Assembly: GCA_902780565.1 (NCBI GenBank)
Contig: CACZGD010000010.1
Coordinates: 1-34,143, forward strand
Direction: 5' to 3'
Source: Oscillospiraceae bacterium
GTDB taxonomy: Bacteria > Bacillota > Clostridia > Oscillospirales > Acutalibacteraceae
DNA length: 34,143 bases
This document shows positions 23,442-32,862 of this stretch, one piece after another (the first letter of the stretch is position 1; each line of letters begins with the position of its first letter). The position numbers were made by a program, and so were the translations under genes. The notes beneath the pieces are model-generated. The model was not told where the DNA came from and did not search any database. It worked only from the letters and a program-made list of their open reading frames with translations.

Positions 23442-26400
23442 ATGAAACAGGCGACGCGGGAACTCAACGGGGCGAAGCGCGCCCTTGCACATTATCTGAA
23501 AAGCGTCGGCGAGGCGCAGGGCGACGCGGACGTCTGGCTTGTCGAAAACGCCGACATGCTGCGCGCGGCTCTGACCGCCGCGCTTCGTTGGGTGCGCCGC
23601 GGCGCGCGCTTTCCGTTCGCCTGCGCAAAGGCGTTTGCCGAAACGTTCACGTCGCTGCTCTCATCCGGCGGCGACGTGGGGGCGGCGGAGCTGTCTTCGC
23701 TCCTGGCGCGCGCCTTTGCCGGGACGCCCCTGACCCTCCGGCAGCTCGAAGCGCTGCCGGTCATGCTGTTTGCCGCGTTGTCCCTCACAGCCGTCGCCGC
23801 CCGGGGGACGGACCGCGCCGCACACGCCGTGCGGGCGTTTTATCTGCTCCGGCGGGCGGATCTGACCGCGTGGGAAGCGCTGCTCTGCCCCGGAGAACGG
23901 CTTCTGGAGGCGGACCCCGCCGGGGTCTATCCCCGCATGGACCGGGCCACAAAGCTCTGGTACCGCCGCGCCTTCGCCAAAGCGGCGAAAAAGGCGGGCG
24001 TTACGGAGGAAGCGTATCTCGCGCCGCTGCTTGCCGCCGCGAAGCAGACCGGCGGGCATATCGGCGAAACGCTGCGCGTTCCCACCCATAAGGTCCTCGG
24101 CACGCTTCTGCTGCTTTTGCAGGCGGGCGCGGCGCGGGCGGGAAGCCTGCTGCTGGGGTTTTACGCCGTCCGTGTCACCGGCGTGTTCGGCGGGTGGACC
24201 TATTACGCCGCCGGGGCGCTGGCGGCAGCTTTGCTGTTCTTCCCGTGCTATACGCTGCTGCAGCCGCTGATCTATAAGCTCGGCGCGTGGCTTTTTCCCC
24301 CGCGCGTGCTGCCGTCGCTGGAGCCCGACCGGGCGGATTTCTCGCCGCCGCCGTCGCTGATCGTCGTCTCCGCCATTCTGCCCGCCGCGTCGAAAATGGA
24401 CGCGTGGGAGCAGGCCCTCAGCGATCTGTATTTCGGCGCGGGGGTCCCCGATACGGGCGTGCTGCTCCTGCTGGATAAAAAGAGCGCCGAAGCGCCGTTT
24501 TTGCCGTCGGACGAGGCGGACCTTGCCGCCCTGCGGCGGCTGGTGCGGCGGCTGAACGCCGTGGGCGGGCGCTTCGCCTTTGCCGTGCGCCCGCGTGTGA
24601 AAAACGAATCGGAAACGGACTACTGCGGCTATGAGCGCAAGCGCGGCGCGCTGACGGCGCTCTCGGTCCTGCTGACGGCGGGGGACGCGTCCGCGTTCGA
24701 GACGGTCGGGGGCGACACGGCGCTGCTGCAAAACCGGCGCTATCTGCTGGCGCTGGATCAGGATACCGCCGCGCCGCCGGGGGCGCTGGCCTCTCTGCTT
24801 GCCGCCGCCATGCATCCCCTGAACCGGGGCTATGGCTGCTTCGCGCCGCGCTGCGAGCCCGCGCTCCCCGCCGGGACCACGCTGTTCCGGCGGCTGTTCG
24901 CGGGCGGCGGGCTGACGGCCTACGCCCCCGCGATCTCGGAATTCTATACGGACGCGTTCGGGGAGGGGATCTTCTGCGGCAAGGGGCTGATCGACGTCGC
25001 CCGCTACCGGGAGACCTGCGCCGACGCGTTCGAGCCGGGGCGCGTGCTGAGTCACGACGTGCCGGAGGGGGCTTTGCTGCGCACGGCCTTTGTCTCCCGC
25101 GTCCGCCTCGGAGAGGGCTTCCCGTGCTCGCCCGCTTCCTATCTCAGCCGGGCGCACCGCTGGATGCGCGGGGACGCGCAGAACCTGCGCCTGATCGTGC
25201 GGCAGCCGAAAAAGGGGAGACTCACCGCCCTGCACCGCTTCTGGCTCACGGATAACCTCCGGCGGGCGCTCACGCCGCCCTGCGCCCTCCTGCTGATCCT
25301 GATGTCGGCGGCGTCTCCGGTGCATACCGCGCTGCCGCTGCTGCTGATCGGGGTGTTCTCCACCGTTGGCGGCAGCCTCGTCTCCGCGGCGGCGCTCCTG
25401 CGGCGCGAGGGGCTGTCCGTCCCGTTTTCGCTGCCGCTCTCATCCCCGGCGCGGGAATGCCTGCGCGCGCTCGCGGAGCTTGCTCTGCTCCCGGCGTCGG
25501 CGTATAACGCGCTGGACGCCGTCGCGCGCGGGGTGTGGCGGCAGCTCGTCCGCCGCCGGACGCTGGAATGGACCACCGCAGCCGCGGCGGAGCACGGCGG
25601 CAAAAAACCGGCGCGGCTCGTCCTTCCGGCGCTTATTGCGGGCGCGATCCTGCTATCCGGCGCGGCGGCGCAGCAGGTCGTGGGACTGTTCTTCCTGCTG
25701 GCGATCCCCTTCGCGCTGTCGAACGGGATCACGCTGCCGGAGCGCCGCGGGAAGCTCCGCTTCCGGGACCGGGAGCAGCTTGCGGACTGGGCGGCGGCGA
25801 CCTGGCGGTATTACGAGACCTACGTGGGGGCGGAGGACCACTTTCTGCCGCCGGATAACGCGCAGGAGCTGCCGCGCCGCATGACGGCGCACCGGACCTC
25901 GCCCACGAATATCGGGCTGTATCTCACAAGCGTGCTGGCCGCGGCGGACCTCGGGCTCATCGGGGAGCGGGAGCTTGAAACGCGGCTGGGCGCGGCGTTC
26001 GACGCGCTGGAATCCCTGCCGCTGTGGCGCGGTCTGCCGTATAACTGGTACGATACGCGCACCCTCCGCCCGCTGTCGCCCGCCTTTGTGTCCACGGTGG
26101 ACTGCGGCAACCTTCTGGTCTGCCTCACGGCGCTGACCGAGGGGCTGCGGGAGCGGCGGCTGACCTATCTTGCCGCGCGGGCGGCGCGCCTTATGAAGGA
26201 CGCGGATCTTTCCGCGCTGTATGATCCGGTCCGTCGGCTGTTTTACGTCGGCTACGACGCGTCCGCGGGGCGTTTCACCGACGCGGCGTATGAATGCTGC
26301 CTGTCCGAAACGCTGCTCACTTCCGTCTACGCCGTTGCGAAACGTCAGGTCCCGCCGTCTCATTTCGCCGCGCTCACGCGGCCCGTGCGCAAAAAGGGGC

Positions 26401-28847
26401 TGCGCCTGCTGCCGCTGTCCTATTCCGGCACCGCGTTCGAGGTCCTCATGCCGTCCCTGTTCCTGCCGGAGCTGCCCGGCTCCTACCGGGCGGAGGCCGC
26501 CGCGGCGACCGTGTGGGCGCAAAAGCGGGCGGTGCGCCGCACGCCCTACCCCTGGGGACGCAGCGAAAGCGGACGCTACGTGCTCGGCGGGGCGCTGGAA
26601 TACGGCTACCGCGCAAACGGCCTGCGAATGCTCGCTCTGCAGCCGGATGCGAACGAGGAGCGCGTCTTTTCGCCCTACGCGGCGTTTCTGGCGCTCGGCG
26701 CGGACCCCGCCGGCGCCATGCGGGACCTGCGCCGTTTCCTGCAGCTCGGGGCCTACGGCGCCTGCGGCTTTTACGAGGCGCTGGATTTCGAGGATCGCGG
26801 TCTCGGCGAGGATTATATGCCGGTCAAAAGCTATATGGCGCATCACGTGGGCATGAGCCTGCTGGCGGCGGCGAACCTGCTGCGCGGGGACGCGTTCGTG
26901 CGCCGCTTCACCGCGGATCGGGAGATCCACGCCGTCCTCGGTCTGCTGGGCGAAAAGCTGCCGTCCCCGAACGTGCCGCGCCGTTCGCGGAAAACGCCGC
27001 GAAAAAAGACCGGGCAGGCGCGCCAAGCCGGGCCCGTCGCCCCGGGAAGGGCGGCGTTCTTCCGCGCGGGGGAGGGGGCGCTGCTGTGTCTGCCGGACGG
27101 CACGGACCGCCTGCTCTTCGGCGGCGTTTCGCTGCTGCGCGACGGGCTGCGCCTGTCGCTGTATGATGAAAAAAACGAGGCGCTGCCGCTCGCTTCGTCC
27201 CTGACCGCGACCGCGCGCCGCTTTTTCGCCGAAACGGAGGGGCGCGGCGTTTCGGCTGCGCTGGGGGTGTTCGGGGACCCGCCGGTGTTCGCCCTGCCCG
27301 TGAAGACCCGGGGCGCGCAGGGCGCGCTGCGTTTGCGTGTGACCGGCGTACCGTATTTTGAGCCGCTGTTCGCGCAGGACCCGCACGCCGCGTTCCGGGA
27401 GCTTTCGGTCTCGGTGACGAAGCACGAGGCGCACGCCGCCGCCGTGTGCCGTGCGGGGGCAGGCAAACCGGCGCTGGCCGTCGGGTTCTGGGACGCCTCT
27501 CCCTTCACGCTGTGGACGGACCGCGAGACCCTGCCGCCGGAATCCGCGCCCCTGCCCTCTGCCGTGCTGCGGCGGGGCAATTTGCCGGTGCTGGCGCTGG
27601 AGACCTTGCTCCCCGTGCGCAGGGGCCGCGCTGCCGAAACGGTGCTGCTGTTCGTCCCGGGCGTCACGGCGGATGAGGCGCTCACGCGGCTTGCCGCCAT
27701 CCGGCGCACCCGGCTGCCGCCGCTGGGGTCGCTGCGCCCGAACGTGCTGCCGCCGGAGGCCGGGGCAGCCGTCGCCTCGCTGTTCGACGGCAGCCGTCCC
27801 GCCGCCGTCAGTGAAAACTTCGCGCCGCTTTCCGCGTTGTGGGAGCAGGGGATCAGCGGGGACGTGCCGCTGCTGCGGGTGGACGCGGACCGCCTGCCGG
27901 AGACCCGCGTCGCGGCTGCCGCGCGCCTGCACCGCGCCCTGCTGCTGGGCGGCGTGGCGACCGACCTTGTCCTGTTTACGGAAAAACGCCCCGCCTACGG
28001 CAGCGCGCCGGACGAAACGCTCACTCGCATCCTGCCGAAGGGGAGCCTCTCCCTGCTCGGGCGCAGCCCCGGCGTGCACGTCGTCGCCCGCTCGCTGTCC
28101 TCCCCGGTATTCCTGTCTGCGGTCGCGGCGGCGCCGGGCGTGTCCCTGCCGCCGGAGCAGCGTCTTCGCCCCGCGCCTGTACAGCCCTGTCTGCCCGTGC
28201 AGCCGGACGGTCCCGCCGAAAACGTCTTCGTCCCCGGCGGGTATTATATCGGTCTGCCCACGCCCCGCCCCTGGGGCAACGTGCTGGCGAATCCCGTATT
28301 CGGGACCCTGCTTACGAACCGCTCCCTCGGCTTTACGTGGGCGCTCAACAGCCGCCTGAACCCCCTCACCCCGGGCACGACGGATATCACGCGGGAGCCC
28401 TGCGGCGAACGGCTGACGCTTACGGTCGGCTCGGTCTGTTGGGATCTGATCGCGGGCGCGGCGGTCTATTTCTACCCGGACCGCGCCCTGTATCTCGCCA
28501 AAGCGGGGGACGTACACGCGCGCGTCACGGTCCGCGTCCCCGCAAAGGGGATGCGCAAAACGGTGGAGGTCGTGCTCTCCGCGCCGGGTACGCTGTCCTG
28601 CCGCGTGATCCCCGCGCTCGCCGACGGGCCTGGCGCGTTCCTTGTCCGTTGTCATGCGGCGGGGGAAACGCTGTGCTTCGAGAATCCGTCAAACGTCGAT
28701 TTCCCGGGCGTGATGACCCTGTCCTGCCCCGGCGGCGAAGCCGTCTCGGACGGCGTCGGCGGCGAGATCTCCGTTTCCGCCGCGGCGGGGGAGGCGGTCA
28801 CGTTTACGATGGCGTTTTCGCGCCGCGGCGCGCGGGACCGGAAATGA
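23442..28847 (+). CDS. Cyclic beta-1,2-glucan synthase-like membrane protein (GT84 + glycoamylase + GH94 N-domain), lacking its GH94 catalytic barrel
   Basis: 1801 residues from ATG 23442 (GGAGG 5 bases upstream; an ATG at 23415 has no ribosome site). Membrane segments lie near 220-290, 605-650 and 720-760. The GT84 glycosyltransferase core is at ~300-600: a DQDT metal site (D439, D441), YERKRG, LSHDV (H538/D539) and HRWMRGDAQ (572-580). A glycoamylase (PF10091-like) domain follows (~800-1150; NIGLYLTSVLAAADLG, YNWYDTRTL and MAHHVGMSL). Two beta-sandwich regions of the GH94-associated type come next, the last near 1590-1800 (GGYYIGLPTPRPWGNVLANP). The protein stops exactly where full-length NdvB/Cgs enzymes continue into the GH94 barrel; that barrel is the next gene. 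It probably builds and exports a beta-1,2-glucan. Confidence 0.88.
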   Translation: MKQATRELNGAKRALAHYLKSVGEAQGDADVWLVENADMLRAALTAALRWVRRGARFPFACAKAFAETFTSLLSSGGDVGAAELSSLLARAFAGTPLTLRQLEALPVMLFAALSLTAVAARGTDRAAHAVRAFYLLRRADLTAWEALLCPGERLLEADPAGVYPRMDRATKLWYRRAFAKAAKKAGVTEEAYLAPLLAAAKQTGGHIGETLRVPTHKVLGTLLLLLQAGAARAGSLLLGFYAVRVTGVFGGWTYYAAGALAAALLFFPCYTLLQPLIYKLGAWLFPPRVLPSLEPDRADFSPPPSLIVVSAILPAASKMDAWEQALSDLYFGAGVPDTGVLLLLDKKSAEAPFLPSDEADLAALRRLVRRLNAVGGRFAFAVRPRVKNESETDYCGYERKRGALTALSVLLTAGDASAFETVGGDTALLQNRRYLLALDQDTAAPPGALASLLAAAMHPLNRGYGCFAPRCEPALPAGTTLFRRLFAGGGLTAYAPAISEFYTDAFGEGIFCGKGLIDVARYRETCADAFEPGRVLSHDVPEGALLRTAFVSRVRLGEGFPCSPASYLSRAHRWMRGDAQNLRLIVRQPKKGRLTALHRFWLTDNLRRALTPPCALLLILMSAASPVHTALPLLLIGVFSTVGGSLVSAAALLRREGLSVPFSLPLSSPARECLRALAELALLPASAYNALDAVARGVWRQLVRRRTLEWTTAAAAEHGGKKPARLVLPALIAGAILLSGAAAQQVVGLFFLLAIPFALSNGITLPERRGKLRFRDREQLADWAAATWRYYETYVGAEDHFLPPDNAQELPRRMTAHRTSPTNIGLYLTSVLAAADLGLIGERELETRLGAAFDALESLPLWRGLPYNWYDTRTLRPLSPAFVSTVDCGNLLVCLTALTEGLRERRLTYLAARAARLMKDADLSALYDPVRRLFYVGYDASAGRFTDAAYECCLSETLLTSVYAVAKRQVPPSHFAALTRPVRKKGLRLLPLSYSGTAFEVLMPSLFLPELPGSYRAEAAAATVWAQKRAVRRTPYPWGRSESGRYVLGGALEYGYRANGLRMLALQPDANEERVFSPYAAFLALGADPAGAMRDLRRFLQLGAYGACGFYEALDFEDRGLGEDYMPVKSYMAHHVGMSLLAAANLLRGDAFVRRFTADREIHAVLGLLGEKLPSPNVPRRSRKTPRKKTGQARQAGPVAPGRAAFFRAGEGALLCLPDGTDRLLFGGVSLLRDGLRLSLYDEKNEALPLASSLTATARRFFAETEGRGVSAALGVFGDPPVFALPVKTRGAQGALRLRVTGVPYFEPLFAQDPHAAFRELSVSVTKHEAHAAAVCRAGAGKPALAVGFWDASPFTLWTDRETLPPESAPLPSAVLRRGNLPVLALETLLPVRRGRAAETVLLFVPGVTADEALTRLAAIRRTRLPPLGSLRPNVLPPEAGAAVASLFDGSRPAAVSENFAPLSALWEQGISGDVPLLRVDADRLPETRVAAAARLHRALLLGGVATDLVLFTEKRPAYGSAPDETLTRILPKGSLSLLGRSPGVHVVARSLSSPVFLSAVAAAPGVSLPPEQRLRPAPVQPCLPVQPDGPAENVFVPGGYYIGLPTPRPWGNVLANPVFGTLLTNRSLGFTWALNSRLNPLTPGTTDITREPCGERLTLTVGSVCWDLIAGAAVYFYPDRALYLAKAGDVHARVTVRVPAKGMRKTVEVVLSAPGTLSCRVIPALADGPGAFLVRCHAAGETLCFENPSNVDFPGVMTLSCPGGEAVSDGVGGEISVSAAAGEAVTFTMAFSRRGARDRK

Positions 28848-28903
28848 AAAAGAATAAGGAACACGCCGAAATAGCCGGAACCGGCGGAAAGGAGACCCTC
28901 ACA

Positions 28904-30133
28904 ATGCTGACCGAGCCGCAAAAAACCATGCTCACGCATCAGACGCTGGCAGCGCGCGTATACGCGCGGGCGTATTTGTATCAGATCGGCGGGGCGTACG
29001 GCTTCCGCGACCAATTGCAGGACTGCATGAACCTGGTCGACGTTGATCCGAAGCTGCTCCGGCGGCAGATCTATCGCTGCGCGGCGGCGCAGTTCCCGCA
29101 GGGGGACGCGCTGCACTGGTTCCATCCCATCCCCGCGCCGACCCCGCATGTGCGCGGCGTGCGCACGCGCTGTGCGGACGATCTGCTCTGGCTGCCGCTG
29201 GCGGCGGCAGCGCTGTTCCGGGCGGGGAAGCGGGATTTCCTGCAAAAACGCATCCGCTATCTTGCCGGGGAGCCGCTTGCCGCGACCGAACGCGAGCGCT
29301 GCGCGGATTTCTATCCCGGGGAGACTGCTGCATCCGTGTACGCCCACTGCCTCGCCGCCGTGAAGGCCGCCGAGCGTTTGGGACCGCACGGGCTGCCGCT
29401 GTTCGGCTCCGGGGACTGGAACGACGCGTTCAGCGGGCTTTCGACCGGCGAAAGCGTGTGGATGGGCGAATTCCTTGCGCTCGTCTGCGACCGCTTCCTG
29501 CCGGTGGCGGCGGCCTGTGGGACGGGGCAGGACACGGCGTTCCTGTCGTCCCTGTCCGAACGCATGAAGCGGGCGGTCCTCACGGCAGGCTATAACGGAA
29601 CGTGGTTTCTGCGCGGGTATTATCCGGACGGCGCTCCCCTCGGGGACGGGGACGGCGCCGCGTGCGCGATCGACCTGCTGCCGCAGGCGTTTGCGGTCTT
29701 TGCCGGGATCGGGTCCTCCGCGCAGCGGCGGCGCGCGCTGGAGGCGGCCTTCCGGCGGCTTTACGCGCCCGAAACGCAGACCTTGCGCCTCTTCACGCCG
29801 CCCTTCGGTCCCTCAACGCCCCACGCGGGCTATATCAACGAGTACCCGCCCGGCGTGCGCGAAAACGGCGGGCAGTACACCCACGCCGCCGTCTGGTTCT
29901 ATCTCGCTGCCCTCGAGGAGGGCCTCACGGACCTGGCGTCGCAGATCCTGCCGTGCATCGTCCCGTGGGAGCGGGCGCGGGACCCGGCCTATCCCGGGGA
30001 GCCCTATTTCGTCGCCGCCGACGTGGGGGACGTGCCGGACTGCCCCGGGCTTCTCGGCTGGACCGGCTACACCGGCGCCGCCGGGTGGCTGCTGCGCGCC
30101 GCGCCTGCGCATCCCTCTGCCCCCGGTCCCTGA
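28904..30133 (+). CDS. GH94 (alpha/alpha)6 catalytic domain, the detached C-terminal part of a cyclic beta-glucan synthase
   Basis: 409 residues from ATG 28904 (AAAGGAG 9 bases upstream). An alternative start, ATG 28844, overlaps the previous stop as ATGA and would add 20 residues. The protein matches only the C-terminal helical barrel of GH94 phosphorylases: TLAARVYARAYLYQIGGAYG then FRDQLQD, HWFHP, RTRCADDLLWLP, GLPLFGSGDWND (171-174, which includes the family's catalytic Asp), GESVWMGEF, PGVRENGGQYTHAAVW and GYTGAAGWLLRA. In intact cyclic glucan synthases this domain phosphorolyses the linear chain to set ring size. The GH94 beta-sandwich needed for a complete enzyme is on the upstream protein, so the two products probably assemble. 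Confidence 0.88.
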   Translation: MLTEPQKTMLTHQTLAARVYARAYLYQIGGAYGFRDQLQDCMNLVDVDPKLLRRQIYRCAAAQFPQGDALHWFHPIPAPTPHVRGVRTRCADDLLWLPLAAAALFRAGKRDFLQKRIRYLAGEPLAATERERCADFYPGETAASVYAHCLAAVKAAERLGPHGLPLFGSGDWNDAFSGLSTGESVWMGEFLALVCDRFLPVAAACGTGQDTAFLSSLSERMKRAVLTAGYNGTWFLRGYYPDGAPLGDGDGAACAIDLLPQAFAVFAGIGSSAQRRRALEAAFRRLYAPETQTLRLFTPPFGPSTPHAGYINEYPPGVRENGGQYTHAAVWFYLAALEEGLTDLASQILPCIVPWERARDPAYPGEPYFVAADVGDVPDCPGLLGWTGYTGAAGWLLRAAPAHPSAPGP

Positions 30134-30213
30134 CCGTTCCTCTCCCCGTGAGCGTCGCGACGGCTTGCGCCGCGTTTTGCCGCCTCAGGCGGCGAAAAAT
30201 CATGAAAAAGCTC

Positions 30214-30242
30214 TTGCAAAACAGCCGCTTGCATGGTATGAT
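30214..30242 (+). promoter_or_regulatory. Sigma-A-type promoter of the hydrolase-like/ABC operon
   Basis: TTGCAA (30214-30219), 17 bases, TATGAT (30237-30242). Predicted transcription starts about 26 bases before ATG 30275. Confidence 0.75.
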
Positions 30243-30274
30243 ACAATAAACGAATTATGGAAAGAAGTAATGAT

Positions 30275-31207
30275 ATGGCGGATACGTTGATCGTGATCCC
30301 GGGATTCGGGCAGAGCGCCCTCAGGGGAGCTGAGACCGGTGGGCGACAGTTTTGGCCGCCCGAGGTGGACAGTGAGACCGTGATCGGTAAGATGAAGGGC
30401 CCGTTCATGAAGCTGCTGTTTTTCCGGCGGGACGCGGGGTTCACGGACGCCGCGGTGAAGCTGATGCGCGAATTCAGCGCGCCCCTCGCCTTCGGGGACG
30501 ACGGCAGGCCCAAAAACGAAACGCGCGCCGCGTCCAACGTGCATATGCTCGGCAGCGCCTGCCCCGTGGACGCACTGAAGGCGCGCTACGGCGATAAGCT
30601 CTTCGTGTTCGGCTATCATTTCCTGCAGTCCCCGCGTGAGAACGCCGCGCGGCTTGCCGCGTTCATGGATGAAAAGGACGTTTCCCGGGCGGATTTTCTC
30701 ACGCTGAACTTCGGCGCGAACGTGCTGCTCGCGTTTCTGGACGCGTTCGGCGCGGCGCGCACGGACCGCACGGTCGCCGTGGCCCCCTGCTTCGACGGGC
30801 TCTCCGCGGTCGCGGACGCGTATGAAGGCAGGCTCGACGGCGCTTCCGTGAAGGGCATGCTGGAGAAGATCGAGCATAAAACGGTCGCGAGCCTGCGCGA
30901 GATCCTGAAAATGATGCCGTCCGAGATCTTCGACACGCTGGTCAAAAAGCTCGTCGCCGTCGCGATGGAGGACGTGATGCTCCGCGCGCCCGGCGTGTGG
31001 GCAACTGCCGAAGCCGCAAGAGTGCCTGCCCTCATCGAACAGAAGCTCTCCTCCTCCGTGCTGTCCGCGGTGTGTGAGGAGGTCAAAGCCTTCGCCGCGA
31101 TCCGGGACCGGCGTGAAACGCTGCTGTCCGGCTGCGCGGTGCTGGAAGGCGATCTGATGAAGGTCGCGCCCGAAACGTGGGACAAGGCGCTCGCGCTGCT
31201 GCAGTAA
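30275..31207 (+). CDS. LCAT/lipase-like alpha/beta-hydrolase homologue without the nucleophile serine
   Basis: 310 residues from ATG 30275 (GGAAAG upstream; the in-frame ATG at 30257 has no ribosome site and would sit close to the promoter). The opening LIVIPGFGQS plus FWPP, then LFVFGYHFLQSPRENAARLAAF, follow the layout of clostridial lecithin:cholesterol-acyltransferase-like hydrolases (typical text: YDWR...NA..L..F). The nucleophile elbow, normally GHSxGG, reads LTLNFGANV, with N145 where Ser is expected. The expected C-terminal His region is also not evident, and the protein is shorter than usual. It is therefore likely a non-hydrolytic homologue. It may share a transcript with the ABC genes 44 bases downstream. 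Confidence 0.6.
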   Translation: MADTLIVIPGFGQSALRGAETGGRQFWPPEVDSETVIGKMKGPFMKLLFFRRDAGFTDAAVKLMREFSAPLAFGDDGRPKNETRAASNVHMLGSACPVDALKARYGDKLFVFGYHFLQSPRENAARLAAFMDEKDVSRADFLTLNFGANVLLAFLDAFGAARTDRTVAVAPCFDGLSAVADAYEGRLDGASVKGMLEKIEHKTVASLREILKMMPSEIFDTLVKKLVAVAMEDVMLRAPGVWATAEAARVPALIEQKLSSSVLSAVCEEVKAFAAIRDRRETLLSGCAVLEGDLMKVAPETWDKALALLQ

Positions 31208-31251
31208 GCCAAACTGAGATTGGTTCCCTCAAAGAAAGGACATACATACAT

Positions 31252-31965
31252 ATGGATGAATTTGCCTTTAAGGTCAGAAAACTGGTCAAGGATTACGACC
31301 GGCACGTGGTGCTGGACAATATCTCCTTCGATATCCCCGCGGGGAAGATCGTGGGCCTGCTGGGGCCGAACGGCTGCGGCAAAACCACGCTTATGAAGAT
31401 TCTCGCCGGACTGATCCACGACTATCAGGGCGTGGTGCGCGTCGGCGGCAAGGATATCGGCGTGGAGAGCAAGGCGTCGCTCGCCTATCTGCCGGATACC
31501 GGGTTCTTCCCGGCGCGCTTCCGCACGATCGACTGCATCAAGTATTTCGCGGACTTTTTCCGCGATTTCGACCGGATGAAGGCGGTGCAGTTCGCGGAGG
31601 AGTTCGGGCTGGATCTGAACCAGCGCATCAAGACCATGTCCAAGGGTATGCAGGAAAAGCTCCAGCTCCTGCTGGTCATGTCCCGCAAGGCGGATATCTA
31701 TCTGCTGGACGAACCGCTCGGCGGCGTGGACCCCGCGGCCCGCGACGTGATCCTCGATATCATTATGAACAACTACAAGGAGCACGCCACCGTCGTGATC
31801 TCGACGCATCTGGTCAACGACCTGGAGCACAGCTTCGATCACGTCATGATGCTCGGCAAGGGCACGGTCCTTGTCAACACCTCCATCGAAAACATCCGTC
31901 TGACCGGAAAGAGCGTGGAGGAAGTCTTTAAGGAGGTCATCGGCGATGCTTGGGAAGTTGATTAA
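31252..31965 (+). CDS. ABC transporter ATP-binding protein
   Basis: 237 residues from ATG 31252 (AAAGGA 11 bases upstream). Walker A GPNGCGKTT (38-46), signature MSKGMQEKL (129-137), Walker B IYLLDEP (149-155) and switch H186 are all present. The Q-loop position reads AYLPD, as in the YtrB-like exporter ATPases, and MSKGMQ replaces LSGGQ as is usual for that group. The C-terminus includes the KSVEEVFKE segment. It overlaps the downstream permease by 20 bases. The pair should form an ABC-2-type exporter; substrate unknown. No GntR-type regulator is next to it, unlike many YtrB-type operons. Confidence 0.92.
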   Translation: MDEFAFKVRKLVKDYDRHVVLDNISFDIPAGKIVGLLGPNGCGKTTLMKILAGLIHDYQGVVRVGGKDIGVESKASLAYLPDTGFFPARFRTIDCIKYFADFFRDFDRMKAVQFAEEFGLDLNQRIKTMSKGMQEKLQLLLVMSRKADIYLLDEPLGGVDPAARDVILDIIMNNYKEHATVVISTHLVNDLEHSFDHVMMLGKGTVLVNTSIENIRLTGKSVEEVFKEVIGDAWEVD

Positions 31966-32839
31966 ACACGCCTTCAAGGCGCACGCCCGCGCCGTTTACG
32001 GGTTTTATGTCGCCATTGCCGGCGTCGGCGCGCTCATGGCGATCCTGATGCTGATCAATTGGGAGAATTTCGGGGAAAACGGCTTCGGCACGGGTCTCGT
32101 CATCAAGGGGATCGCGGCGCTGCTGCTGTGCCTGACCGCCTTCGCGGGGGTGATCCTCACCTTTGTCGCCGTCACGCGCGAGTTCCACCTCTCCATGTAC
32201 GGCAAGGAAGGGGAGCTCACCATGGCGCTGCCGGTGCGTCCCTCCTCCATCCTGTTCGCGAAATGGCTGTCCGGCGCCTGCTGGGTGCTGCTCAGCTACG
32301 CCGTGCTGTGCTTCTGCCTGTTCGGTTCGTTCCTGTATATCCTGCGCCACTCCCTCGGGCAGATCCAGGGGGACGTGAACCTGACCGCCCTGCTCGGGCA
32401 GTTCTCCACGCTCCTCGTCAACACCTTCGGGCTGCGCGTGACGGATATCGGCGTGATCCTGAACATCCTCACCATGTACGCGATCTACGGGGGCGTTGTG
32501 CTCGCCGCGGTGGTCATGCTGTTCTTCTTCTCCATCACGCTCGGGCACTGCGTGCCCTTCCACAAGCTCGGCGTGTTCGGGCGCATCCTGTATCTCTTCG
32601 GCGCGGTGGCGCTCGGCTTCGGCTTTGCGGCGCTCCTCAACGCCCTTGTGCCGATTTTCATCGTCGTCACGCCGGAATATTACACCCTGACCATGAGCGC
32701 GCAGGACGCCGCCATGGCGGTGGTCTATAAGGGCTACGGCGTGTTCTCCATGACCGGCGCCTATTGCTGGGGCATTTACGCCGTGATCGTGTTCCTCGTC
32801 ACCGCCATGCTGGCGGAACGCAAGGTCAACGTCGACTGA
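31946..32839 (+). CDS. ABC-2-type transporter membrane subunit
   Basis: 297 residues. Six or so hydrophobic segments are readable (near 20-40, 55-75, 105-130, 170-200, 215-240 and 265-290), with a polar cytoplasmic stretch containing REFHLSMYGKEGELTMALPV between segments 2 and 3; that pattern is typical of ABC-2 permeases. AAGGAGG lies inside the end of the ATPase gene 9 bases before ATG 31946, so translation is coupled. It is the partner of the ATPase at 31252. The substrate cannot be told. Confidence 0.88.
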   Translation: MLGKLIKHAFKAHARAVYGFYVAIAGVGALMAILMLINWENFGENGFGTGLVIKGIAALLLCLTAFAGVILTFVAVTREFHLSMYGKEGELTMALPVRPSSILFAKWLSGACWVLLSYAVLCFCLFGSFLYILRHSLGQIQGDVNLTALLGQFSTLLVNTFGLRVTDIGVILNILTMYAIYGGVVLAAVVMLFFFSITLGHCVPFHKLGVFGRILYLFGAVALGFGFAALLNALVPIFIVVTPEYYTLTMSAQDAAMAVVYKGYGVFSMTGAYCWGIYAVIVFLVTAMLAERKVNVD

Positions 32840-32862
32840 GCATAAAAAAGCGCGCAAATATA

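Noticed and set aside
27839-28903. N-terminal extension of the GH94 gene frame over the end of the glucan synthase
   Set aside because: The extension is Arg/Gly-rich shadow sequence. The conserved GH94 part begins after ATG 28904 (or 28844).
28845-28903. Glucan synthase as a frameshifted pseudogene
   Set aside because: A single frameshift would leave linker sequence of the family in another frame; instead about 60-70 residues seem absent, and the second part has its own ribosome site. An error cannot be fully excluded without reads.
30179-30193. GCCGCC-TCA-GGCGGC hairpin as a terminator after the GH94 gene
   Set aside because: The stem is good, but it is followed by GAAAAA on the plus strand and by AAAAC on the minus strand; neither gives a T-run.
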